Of a stretch of 64,000 bases of DNA, positions 35,901 to 46,100 are shown piece by piece (positions within the stretch are counted from its first letter, which is position 1; each line of letters opens with the position of its first letter). Under the pieces are notes generated by a model. It saw nothing but the letters and a program-made list of their open reading frames with translations, was not told the origin of the DNA and made no database searches. A program made the translations under genes and the position numbers. Origin of the DNA: Mesorhabditis belari (taxonomy: Eukaryota; Nematoda; Chromadorea; Rhabditida; Rhabditidae); NCBI GenBank assembly GCA_958450365.1, contig CAUEEP010000927.1:1417001-1481000 (forward strand), written 5' to 3'.

Positions 35901-37320
35901 AAATGCAAAACAATACTAGTTAATGCAAGAGTGTTTTCCTCGCGAGTAATGCGTTTTTTAAAACGAACATTTGGGAAACAATTACCGTACTTTTAGAGAA
36001 AGTTATTTAAAATTGCGGGAGTGGGACAAATGCGACCTTTTTTGAAGAAAGAAAGAGAAAGAAAGAGAAAGAAAGAGAAAGAAAGAGAAAGAAAGAGAAA
36101 GAAAGAGAAAGAAAGAGAAAGAAAGAGAAAGAAAGAGAAAGGAAAGAAGAGTAAATAATGAGAACAGTTTCTATTGTCAATGAAAATACAGAAAGTTTGT
36201 TTTTTTTTAGAAAGTTTACAGGTTCTATTTAATTGAAATGTCATTGTTGATCAGATATGCATTTTAAAATGCAAAACAATACTAGTTAATGCAAGAGTGT
36301 TTTCCTCGCGAGTAATGCGTTTTTTAAAACGAACATTTGCGAAAAAAAATTACCATACTTTTAGCAAAAATTATTGCAAAAAAATGACGCAAAAATGACG
36401 AGCCCCGTGGATTATATGCGACACTTTTAAAAGATACTCAGCCGTTTAACTGGTTTGGTGGGAAATTCCCTTCCAATGTAAAAAATTATGTTTTTTTGAA
36501 AAACCTCTTTGAAAAAAAAAACATAAATGTAGAGATTTTAGTCTAGTTCTTGTCACAATCTAAACTGAAACTAATCCAAAAATCAAATGCTTCAAACAAT
36601 CTCAGCGTCATTAATCAGTTTATAGCCTATAGATGAGACTTGTCTCTAGAGACTTTCTCAGGGCTATTATCAGAGTTTACGCTTGGATAAGCTTCATGAA
36701 AAAAGAGCAAATCAAATCTCTTTTGACCATTTGATCTAGATTTGAGAGAGCATTTGAACAAGGTTGACGGGTAAATGATGGGATTGGAATGCATTGAAAG
36801 CTTGAGTAGAATAAGTAGACTAACAAAAAGCTGATTTGAATTCGAAAGGTTAAATTTGGACAAACACTTACTCTTACTGATATGATAAATCTAAATTTAA
36901 AGTTAAGCAGTTAAATTAGACCTTGAACTGAGCTCCAGCAGCGTCTCGCTTTTGTAAAACCGTTTCAAGGCATTGTATCCGATCAAGTAACGTTTTTGCC
37001 TCATCAAGACATAAATCAGCCAGAGCTGCATCGAGTTTTGAAAGATGGACTTTCTCTCGATTGAGTTTTGCCTAAAGAATCTTCATTGATAATTGAATTG
37101 GATTTAAATTTACCTTAATAATCGACCTCATCAACACATTATGCCAATAAGCAACTACTGAAGTTCGATTAAGTTCAAAATATTGATTTTGATCCGGTCT
37201 ATTGATGGGTTTAGTTCTTGTTGAGTTGAGAATATTACGTTTTAAATCAAGGGAATTGTTGAAAGATCCAAGAGTGATGAAGAGAGAAATGACGATCACT
37301 CGCCAGAGTACATTGGGCAT
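29948..37320 (-). CDS. MLT-10-like (MLTN family) secreted moulting protein
   Basis: My minus-strand model has 20 exons with consistent phases: 37114-37320, 36922-37071, 35002-35401, 34414-34529, 34266-34367, 33478-33645, 33334-33437, 33172-33261, 32796-32878, 32603-32746, 32490-32551, 32243-32342, 32100-32179, 31936-32031, 31797-31870, 31698-31756, 31554-31660, 31341-31494, 30139-30207 and 29948-30060 (about 825 codons). The start (MPNVLWRVIVISLFITLGS) is a signal peptide. Exon 3 has five PQAV repeats and a basic region. Exon 6 reads VLSPRFFSF and ILSPRI. Exons 12-18 carry the family hallmark, a run of VLSPRA-, VLSPGA-, VLSPEG-, FLEPRVLSP- and ILSPHI-type motifs. The tail is His/Ala-rich. In C. 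elegans, MLT-10 relatives are secreted by the hypodermis during moults and act in cuticle remodelling; that is family knowledge, and the biochemical role is unknown. The intron between exons 16 and 17 is only 37 nt. Exon 18 may use a GC donor or extend to 31323 into a MITE. This is a family-level assignment, not a proven mlt-10 orthologue. Confidence 0.88.
30243..31326. mobile_element. Cluster of four ACCGTATTTTCTCTAATAGT MITEs in an intron
   Basis: Copies at 30243-30464, 30526-30747, 30813-31034 and 31110-31326 lie in the same orientation, separated by spacers of about 62-75 bp. The first two spacers are the same sequence (TAGGATTTATAATATCTATT type). All contain the conserved interior CATTTTCCGACCCCACATCG. 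Together they fill the intron between mlt-10-like exons 18 and 19. The last copy touches the end of exon 18. Confidence 0.9.
33821..34022 (-). ncRNA. U3 small nucleolar RNA gene
   Basis: The minus strand carries the U3 landmarks in order: a 5' region with CAGGATCATTTCTGTAGTGT (boxes A'/A, closely like the vertebrate U3 5' end), then a candidate C' box GATGATTG, box B GAGCGTGAAG, box C TGATGACC and box D TCTGAGCGG close to the 3' end. Length is about 202 nt, against roughly 217 for human U3. The end points are estimated from alignment by eye. U3 guides early cleavages of pre-rRNA in the nucleolar SSU processome. The gene lies in the intron 33646-34265 of the mlt-10-like gene, on the same strand. 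The high GC extends about 100 bp upstream, which suggests its own promoter, as expected for U3. The 113-codon plus-strand ORF across it is incidental. Confidence 0.88.
34545..34775. repeat. Minisatellite TAGCTTTAAAGTAGCTCTAAAG
   Basis: Tandem 11-nt units TAGCTTTAAAG and TAGCTCTAAAG lie in the mlt-10-like intron between exons 3 and 4. A related array is at 52145-52250 near the HMG gene. Confidence 0.9.
35850..36350. repeat. Direct repeats of about 125 bp flanking a (GAAAGA)n tract
   Basis: A segment containing GATCAGATATGCATTTTAAA and CCTCGCGAGTAATGCG occurs at 35855-35977 and again at 36222-36345. Between them is a (GAAAGAGAAA)n array at 36046-36140. All lie in the intron between mlt-10-like exons 2 and 3. 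Confidence 0.85.
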
Positions 37321-38769
37321 CAGGAGGTTGTGGGCTTGTTTAAAGGTTGGAATGGATAAGGAATCGCTAGATATTAAATAGATCCAATATTTTAATAGAT
37401 AAATGAATTATTTAACCGAATTAATTGACGATTCTCAATGATGAACGTTTGAAATGATTTCCGATCGAGATTTTTCAAGGCTGTTCCTTCGATTTCGACT
37501 TTATAGAGGCGATGAAAGATTAAGAAGATTTTCTAGAATCACAGAGAAATCAGATGTGTTTTTGAAATGACGATTGCCTAGAAAATGTGCAATAAAATCG
37601 AGAAAAGCGGGGAAATAAAGGGACGAGATTGGGATTGGTTTCATTGCGAGAAGGAGATCGAGACTTTCAAGGATCTCTTTTGTCTTATCCTTTTCTCCTT
37701 AGCTAGAGATTAGTTTTTTTTCTACCTAAATCCGATAGATTTTCTTTGATCTCTTGGCCTTGGAATGGTCAGAATCAGCTCAAATTTGAGATTCTAGAGA
37801 ATTCTAGAGTTCTATAGAAGTCTAGAGTTCTAGAGAATTCTAGAGTTCTATAGAAGTCTAGAGTTCTATAGAAGTCTAGAGTTCTAGAGAATTCTAGAGT
37901 TCTAGTGGATTCTAGAGTTCTAGAGAATTCTAGAGAATCCTGAATCGTTTCTTAAACTCTAATTTGTAAAAAGATTCCCTTTTTAAGTCTTTGTAAGTCT
38001 TCTTCCTTAACACTTTCCTTTTAAATTCTTCATTTATTCAAATCTTTAATATCAAAAATGTATTTGAAAGATAAATGAAAATATTTAAAAAGGAATTGTC
38101 AATTACTTTTTAATAAAAAGTTTTCTCAGATTACGGATTAACTCTTTTTAACGAGTGCAACAAAGAGAACACGCTCGTATTGTATCCGATCAAGTAACGT
38201 TTTTGCCTCATCAAGACATAAATCAGCCAGTTGTGAGTAATAATCGCATTTCGAAAGATGACTCGGCACAGGCTTTCACCGAAATTTGGTACAAATTTTG
38301 ATGAAAAAGCGAACGAGAAATGTGAAGTGAAATCGATTTCAGTTTAAAAGATTGTCTATTCTTTTTCTGATTATCTTTCCATCTTTCCTCCATCATATCA
38401 CTCTCGATCATCAAAGCTTTGATGATTCCAATGACCGTAAAAACGAGTCTATCAAAAGAAATCCTTTAAAAAGATCTCAACATCACTCTCAGCATCACTC
38501 TTTTCCCAAACACGTGCCATTTATGAACGCTTGTTTTACTTGAATGATTTGAAAATGAATATAAAACTTTATTCCCCTGAAATTTCAGAACAATTTTAAA
38601 AATGGGCTTTGATTTGGTGACATGGAGAATACCCGAGATCACAATGAAAGCGACTAGATATGCAAGAAATTAAACAAATAAAATAAAGCAAGTAATTCGA
38701 CTCCTAGAAATTCAACAACTATACAAAATAATGAATATTTTTCTAAACTAACTAAGAATCAATTAAAAT
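37321..38769. other. Intergenic region upstream of the mlt-10-like gene
   Basis: It holds the presumed mlt-10-like promoter, a GTTCTAGAGAATTCTAGA minisatellite (37795-37935), and at 38174-38230 a direct copy of about 50 bp of mlt-10-like exon 2 (GTATCCGATCAAGTAACGTT). No separate gene was found. Confidence 0.6.
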
Positions 38770-40989
38770 CTACAGATGCGTGGTTGGTTTATAAAATTGC
38801 CTAACAGTTTTGTCCATTCCGATTTCGACAGCCGAGTCGATGGGATGAACAATGAATGGAATAACGCCAAGTCCGATAAAAGTTGTTGTCCATTTTTGAA
38901 TTGAAACAGGCAAGCGGGTGGATCTGAAAAGAAGATTTTGTATGGGAAATCATTTACCCGTCAACCTTGTTCAAATGCTCCCTCAAATCTAGGCCAATTT
39001 AGCAATTCAAATTCAAATCAGCTTTTCGTTAGTCTACTTATTCTACTCAAGCTTTCAATGCATTCCAATCCCATCATTTACCCTTCAACCTTGTTCAAAT
39101 GCTCTCTCAAATCTAGATCAAATGGTCAAAAGAGAGATCGAGACATAATTTCAAATTTTCTCCCATCTCAGACGTTGATTTGATCTTTTTTCATTAAGCT
39201 TATCCAAGCGTATTAGCATAATGTGTTGATGAGATCGATTATTAAGGTAAATTTAAATCCAATTCAATTATCAATGAAGATTCTTTCGGCAAAACTCAAT
39301 CGAGAGAAAGTTCATCTTTCAAAACTCGATGTAACTCTGGCTGATTTATGTCTTGATGAGACAAAAACGTTACTCGATCGGATACAATGCCTTGAAACGG
39401 TTTTACAAAAGCGAGACGCTGCTGGAGCTCAGTTCAAGGTCTAATTTAACTGCTTAACTTTAAAAAGACTAGATTTATCATATTAGTAAGAGTAAGTGTT
39501 CGTCCAAATTTAGCCATTCTAATTCAAATCAGCTTTTCGTTAGTCTACTTATTCTACTCTAGCTTTCAATGCATTCCAATCCCATCATTTACCCTTCAAC
39601 CTTGTTCAAATGCTCTCTCAAATCTAGATCAAATGGTCAAAAGAGATTTGATTTGCTCTTTTTTCATGAAGCTTATCCAAGCGTAGACTCTGATAATAGC
39701 CCTGAGAAAGTCTCTAGAGACAAGTCTCATCTAAAGGCTATAAACTGATTGATGACGCTGAGATTTTTTGAAGCATTTGATTTTTGGATTAGTTTCAGTT
39801 TAGATTGTGACAAGAACTAGACTAAAATCTCTACATTTATGTTTTTTAGAAGCTAACTTGAAGCATTTTTTGAACAAATTTGCTAGGGTTTGAGCTCACC
39901 TTTTTAGCAATTCCCCTGTGAAATAGCAAACTCGATTGATTGTGAAACCGGGGATTGCAACCGAAGCCAATGCTTGCCAGAGAAATGTATCCGCTGCTGC
40001 AATACCTACTTGCTTTCTTCGTTCTTCGACAGTTGGCCAGGTTTTCTGAATTGAAAATGATTGAGTTTATAATTTGAGCTATTTCACTATTAGTAAACAA
40101 TTCTATTTGAAATATAATAGGTATTCTAGTTTAAAGGTACGCACTTTGCATTACTAGCTGCATTACTAGCATTACTGCATTACTAGCTCTTGCTGCTATC
40201 TTTCAAAGTCAGTAAGTGTAGCGACTCTACTAATAATTTATCAATATGCATACAAACAATAGGCTAACTTGTCGTAGAAGATTGAAAGCTAATGGATAAA
40301 ACCGTAAAGATCACCTTTTAAAAGCTTCAACAATCCTTTTGCAGCTTCTATTTTTACTAATCTTGTAGGTCAGTCTCAAGTTTCTCCCCGTTTGTTTGTT
40401 TTATTGTTTTTATCTATATAATTAACCAAGTTTAAAGTCCGATAAACTGTTGTCGATTGTCAATCCAGCCTAATCAAACAAGAGTATACCGTAGTATACC
40501 TAATAGTAGTGCGCACTACTATTTTTTTCAACCCCCTCCTGGACCGCAATACTATTAAAGAGTGCACTACTATTAGAGAGGATACGGTAAGCTATCTGGA
40601 TATCAGTATTTCAAGCGATACACAAAACCCTCTCATTTCAACAGTAAGCTGTTAGTTGATAGTAGTCGCTAGATTTAGTTCTATTAATACTCTTACCTTG
40701 TGTTCTTTTCGGCTTTTATCAAGCGCATCAGCAGTTGCGTATCCTAACGCTATCACATAAGTTGCCTTGACTGCTATGATTGGAAGCATCGATCGAAACG
40801 CCTCACCAATCTCGTTTGCATAGCCTGAATGAAAGAAAGAAATTACAAATGAACAAATGAACAAGTTTTAAGCATATCATTGTTATTTCTACCCAAATAT
40901 CGAATCGGTGTATCTCTGTAGAGATCGATCTGTTGCAACTCTCTTTGTTGTTTATCGAAAGAGTTCTCATTTGTGGGCGAATCAGACAT
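38770..40989 (-). CDS. Mitochondrial fission process protein 1 (MTFP1/MTP18)
   Basis: Four minus-strand exons (40893-40989, 40697-40824, 39900-40045, 38770-38923) total 525 nt and read through in phase to give 174 residues, about the family's usual length. Family hallmarks are IDLYRDTPIRYLGYANEIGE near the N-terminus, EAFRSMLP, ALGYATADALDKSRK, DTFLWQALASVAIPGFTINR and IPFIVHPIDSAVE near the C-terminus. The protein is a multi-pass inner mitochondrial membrane protein. In mammals its loss gives hyperfused mitochondria, and it acts upstream of the DRP1-driven fission step; this is family knowledge. I chose the MSDSPTNENS start. A longer in-frame start exists at 41040, but it lies in a repeat end and would add unrelated residues. 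The intron 38924-39899 contains inverted, partial copies of mlt-10-like gene sequence. Confidence 0.93.
38945..39130. repeat. Partial inverted copy of the mlt-10-like intron 2 segment
   Basis: CAATCCCATCATTTACCCTT and AATGCTCTCTCAAATCTAGA match, inverted, the intron sequence at 36700-36860. A third copy lies at 39510-39650. All are in the MTFP1 intron. Confidence 0.8.
39205..39835 (+). pseudogene. Inverted duplicate of mlt-10-like exon 1 end, exon 2 and flanking intron
   Basis: Positions 39205-39445 are an inverted copy of 36922-37150. They include the last 35 bp of exon 1, the short intron and all of exon 2 (EKVHLSKLD, LDRIQCLETVLQKRDAAGAQ). The intron acceptor CTTTAG of the source is CTTTCG here, so splicing would fail. 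Coding changes include DAALADLCLDEAK to DVTLADLCLDETK. The copy has no signal-peptide start. Flanking intron sequence to about 39835 is also copied. It lies within an intron of MTFP1 on the opposite strand. Confidence 0.85.
40485..40590. mobile_element. Truncated MITE of the ACCGTATTTTCTCTAATAGT family
   Basis: Both ends are recognisable (CCTAATAGTAGTGCGCACTA and GTGCACTACTATTAGAGAGG), but the interior is reduced and different. It lies in the MTFP1 intron 40046-40696. Positions 40140-40200 carry a short GCATTACTA repeat. Confidence 0.7.
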
Positions 40990-40994
40990 TTCTG

Positions 40995-42642
40995 AAGTAT
41001 TAGGTAAATGCATAAGAAATCCGGATTTCAACATTTTCATAAATTTCCAACGATAGAAAGATGATATCGATGAATTTTATATACTATTTATTTCCATCCA
41101 TAGAAAACTGATATCGATGAATGTTATGTTATAAATGTTATAAACTATGTTATAAACTATAAACTAAATAATGTTATAAACTATTTGAAAGTTGTAAATC
41201 TCCTCTATAAAACAGGCTAAAACATGTTTCAATTGATCGAACGATTGAAGAAATTTCGAGGGCGAAATGCGAGTGAAGGAATCGAACCAAAAAAGGAATC
41301 GAGTCACTTTAGGGACAAGTTTAGTGTGATCAAAATAGAGTTAGCTTTCCAAAATTAAAGATTTTTATAAAAGAATCAATTCATTCAATAACTATATATC
41401 AATTCATCTCGGCAAAAGCACCGAATTCATCAATGGCTCTAAATTAGAATCAAAATCTAATAAACAAGATCAGATTCGAATAAAACTATTTTGTTATATC
41501 ATGTATTAGGTAAATGCATAAGAAATGCGGATTTCAACATTTTCATAAATTTCCAACGATAGAAAGATGATATCGATGAATTGTTTTGTTATAAATTTTA
41601 TAAACTATTTGAAAGTTGTAAATCTCCTCTACAAGATAGCCTAAGACGTGTTTCAATTGATCGAACGATTGAAGAAATTTCGAGGGCGAAATGCGAGTGA
41701 AGGAATCGAACCAAAAAAGGAATCGAGTCACTTTAGGGACAAGTTTAGTGTGGTCAAAATAGAGTTAGCTTCCCAAAATTGAAGATTTAAAAAAAAGGAT
41801 AACTATATATGAATTCATTAACAAGATCAGACTCGAATAAAACTATTTTGTTATATCATGTATTAGGTAAATGCATAAGAAATGCGGATTTCAACATTTT
41901 CATAAATTTCCAACGATAGAAACATGTTATCGATGAATGTTATGTTATAAATATTATAAACTATTTGAAAGTTGTAAATCTCCTCTACAAAATAGGCTAA
42001 AACTTGTTTCAATTGATTGAAAGATTGAAGAAATTTCGAGGGCGAAATGCGAGTGACCAAAAAAGGGCACTTTTTGAAAACCCCACTTTCACAAGAGTTC
42101 GGCTTTGACTATATAGTGGAAAATGACCGGAAAATATCATTCAAAATAATTAAGAGTTCGGATCATTTCATGGAAAAACTTTGTTTTTACAATAATTTTT
42201 CTTTTTTGTGAAAAAGCCGGGTTTTTTTTGAGAATTTAGAGGGTTTTGAACTTACGCTCTATCTAAATTTCTGTGGATGCATTTCCGTTAGACTTTTTTT
42301 AATCAATTCATATATAGTTATCCTTTTTTAAAATCTTCAATTTTGGAAAGCTAACTCTATTTTGACCACACTAAACTTGTCCCTAAAGCGACTCGATCCT
42401 TTTTTGGTCACTCGCATTTCGGGCTCGAAATTTCTTCAATGCTTCGTTCAATTGAAACAAATTTTAACCTATTTTGTAGAGGAGATTTACAACTTTCAAA
42501 TAGTTTATAACATTATTTAGTTTATAGTTTATAACATAGTTTATAACATTTATAACATAACATTCATCGATATCAGGCTTCTATCGTTGGAAATTTATGA
42601 AAATGTTGAAATCCGCATTTCTTATGCATTTACCTAATATAT
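40995..42642. repeat. Palindromic cluster of a TTAGGTAAATGCATAAGAAAT repeat
   Basis: Three direct copies begin at about 41000, 41503 and 41860, and one inverted copy ends at about 42642. All share TTTCAACATTTTCATAAATT and TTCGAGGGCGAAATGCGAGT. The outer ends form an inverted repeat. The cluster abuts the MTFP1 start codon and so probably contains or displaces its promoter. Small ORFs in each copy are homologous to each other and not to any family I recognise. Confidence 0.8.
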
Positions 42643-42644
42643 AA

Positions 42645-43199
42645 AAATATTAAAATTATCAAAAAGATCTTTAAAAAAATCCTTTAATTTGATAAGCTAT
42701 CATTTTAACATTGAAAGAAATGCTATTTGCAAACAGAATCTTCTTTTTCAGTGTTGTTTGGCGGATTTTGGAGCTGAAAAATGGGGTAAAAGAAGAAACC
42801 CTTCAAACCGAAGCTATTCTAAAAGGTTTATATCAAGAAATTTCAAACAAAATTAAATAAACTGAACTAGCTTTAGGTCCAGAAATTCAATTTTACAATC
42901 AATTTCAAGCTAGTTTTTTTAAAGCTGACTTTAAGAATTGTTTAAGGCGCCTTTCAACCTTTAAATACGAAAACACAAAACAAAACGAGTGACTAATCAA
43001 ATCGTTACAAAACTGTAGATAAAAATATTCAAAATAGATAGCAACCCCACCCAAAAAATTTACACAAAACACGTCATCTACGAAATAGAAAAGGGAAAGA
43101 CTTCAAAAAAAAGCTTGATTTCTCACCATCTTTGATAAGCATTTTCACGTATAAAGCATTTTCTGATGTTTGAGAGTTTTTCTAGGCATAAGAATTCAA
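42645..43199. other. Intergenic, presumed promoter of the plus-strand extracellular gene
   Basis: AT-rich sequence without recognised exons or repeats. It precedes a signal-peptide exon at 43200. No clear TATA element was identified. Confidence 0.4.
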
Positions 43200-46100
43200 A
43201 TGTTTCGATTTTTTGAATCTCTTTTCTTTACTTACTTTGTTGGAGTGGCGTTAGGTGAGTCAAAATTCGATAATCTTTTCAACTTATCAATTTCTGTTTA
43301 CAAATTGAAGCGCATCCCTTTTAGCACACTCAATTCTTTAGCTTAATGAGAGCTTTTAGGCCAATAGTGGTAAAGAAACGGTGCACTAGAAGGTGTGTGT
43401 TTGGGTGCACAGAGTACATACCGAGTGTAGAAGGCTGTTAGCTTTACACTGATTGTTTAGTTTACAGCTTTACAGCTGATTGTTTAGTTTAGAGAAGAAA
43501 AGTTAGATGGATCAAAAAGTAGATAAGTTGTCGAGTTGTTGTTGATCTGTTGATGTGCTGATCAGTTGTTGAGTTGTTGTTGATGTGCTGTTGATGTGCT
43601 GATCAGTTGCTTAGCTTCGTGTTCTCAAATGGCAAACTCAAATCGTTAACTTGAGATTGTCAGTGTAAGAATAGTACTGAAATAGTGCGCCAAAAGGTTT
43701 GTGTTTCAGCTGAGCACACGCCACGCTAGATCTAATTGCTTCTATACATAATTCAGCCTTCAGAAACTCTGATTAGCTTTGAAAAGAGTGTTTAGTACAT
43801 TGTTGAAGCTTTTGTAGAACCGAAACATGGTTTTTTTTATCAAAAAGATTATATCTGAAGACCGTAATCTCGTTTGAAAGCCAATATTTAGGCGATATCG
43901 TCTTCAAACTTGATCTCAACAATCCATCATTTCTCTTATGGGGAACGGAAATTAATGTAAGTATTCAGCTGAATAACTTTTTTATTTAAATTCTAGGATT
44001 CTCTTACTATTTTCATTGAGCCTTCTAACAATGATAACATTCAAATCAATGGTCTTTTTGCAAATCTCGATAAGACGGGTTTTTTCATCAAACAAATCAG
44101 TGATGGAGAAGCTTTTCAGTAAGTGAAACTTTTTGTAATTCGATTCCCGTATTTTCCCTAATCAAAAAACCACCCTGAGCATCGCCTAAATTGGTTGAAA
44201 TCTCGAGAACCGCTTGTCAAAACCTATCGATGTGAGGTCGGAAAATGTAGCTGACGATGAGATCTTGTGGGGGATTAGAGTTTAGAGCTTCTGTGAAAGC
44301 TTGGAAACCGTAAAATAGTCATCAATTCGGCTCGGCGGGGTGCACTACTACTAGAGAGCGATTTTGACCCTGGAAATGGAAAATTGGTAAAGAGATCTGG
44401 ATTTGACTGTAGAATAGACTGCTTTTCAGTTTACCGTATTCTCTCTAATAGTAGTGCACCCTGAGCTTTGCCTAAATTCCTCGAAATCTCGAAAGCCACT
44501 TATCAGAACCTATCGATGTGGGATCGGAAAATGTAGCTGACGATGAAATCTAGTGGAGGATTAGAGTGTTGAGCTTCTGCAAAAGCTTAGAAACTGTAAA
44601 ATAGTCACCAACTCGGCTCGGCTCGGTGCACTACTATTAGAGATAATACGGTATAATTCTAATAGATATTATAAAATCCTAGTTACAAGTATCCAATAAA
44701 GCCATTAGCTAATAAAACTGCTTTTTCATGTACCGCATTTTCTCTAATAATAGTGCACCCTGAGCGTCGCCTAAATTGGTTGAAATCTCGAAAACCGCTT
44801 ATCAGAACCTATCGATGTGAAATCGGAAAATGTAGCTGACGATGAGATCTTGTTGTTGATTAGAGTTTAGAGCTTCTGTGAAAGCTTAGAAACGGTAAAA
44901 TAGTCATCAACTCGGCACTATTAGAGAAAATAAGGTATTTGCTTTTGAGTCTAATTTTGATAAAAGGTTTTTGGTTTGAAAAATTTTTGATTGAAAAAGC
45001 TTGAGGAATTTTGTGGGGGAAAGGTTCTGAAAGATCTATTTCTATTATTTTATGTGAAAGGATATCCAAAAATATAGATTTTCTCAAATAAAACATTCTA
45101 AGGGCTTCAAGTATGAGACCAAGAACAAAACCATAATTGAATACGAAATTTTTTCATCATTAGGCCAGCTGACATCTCAAAACAAGGAGCTCGTGGTCTC
45201 CGCCTTCAAGGGAATCTCCAATTGAATCTCGCAAGAGGAAGCGAACAGAACTTCTATTTATCTTTCTCTATATACAAAGGTGAATCTAAAAGCAATACTG
45301 TTAAGAATTATGGGCATAATGTTAGATTGGTTTTAGATTCGCTTCTTAACGTCGGTTTCAACAATTATCTCCTCGCTGAATACTCGTATCAATTCTCTAA
45401 ATACGAGTTCTCTTTTCAATCAAATTCGAGCACTTCAGCCGCGTTGACTGTTATGAATCGAGACTATATGAATGCCATTTATTATTCATGGGATCTGCAA
45501 AATGTTGTATTGGTTGGTATTTGAAAAGGTTAAACTTGAAGAGGATGGTAGGGTGAATGTTTCAACAATTATCTCCTCGCTGAATACTCGTGTCAATTCT
45601 CTAATGGCATTTTAGATTAGATCTGGCTCGGCTATCAACTAGCCAATTCAGGGCCAAAGCAAGAACTGATCTGCCTAACTTACCTAGTTTGATTTACTCC
45701 TAGATTTCCCTGTTTAAGGACTCAATACAAAGCCTATGATTAGCAAAAGCCGCACTTCTAGACAGATGGCTGTTCAATGGACATCTACGTCGGTGGTCAT
45801 CCAGTCGAGACTGGTGAAATGTATTTGATCTATACACTCAGGTAACAAATACATCAGCAATTTGCAAAGGCCATCGCACTGCCTTAATGGCCGACTGGCT
45901 AAGAGCCTTGTAGTCTGACGGTCAAGGGTTCAATCCCGGCTGGAAACTTCGTTGAATCTTTTTTTTTCTTTTCCACATTTAGGGCTTAAGGGTTGTGCTT
46001 GTGTCTTGTTTTTACCACAATATTCGTTTGAATAAATGTAATGTAATAAATAATTGATCTAAAAGAAATGCTCAAAATCTAATGGAAGAATTTAGTGATA

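Noticed and set aside
39223..39444. 73-codon plus-strand ORF as a separate gene
   Set aside because: It is the inverted copy of mlt-10-like exon 1 end and exon 2, reading through an intron whose acceptor is mutated. It is annotated as a pseudogene.
41863..42060. Small ORFs repeated in the 41-42.6 kb cluster
   Set aside because: Their frames are not conserved between copies beyond the repeat itself, and no family resemblance was found.
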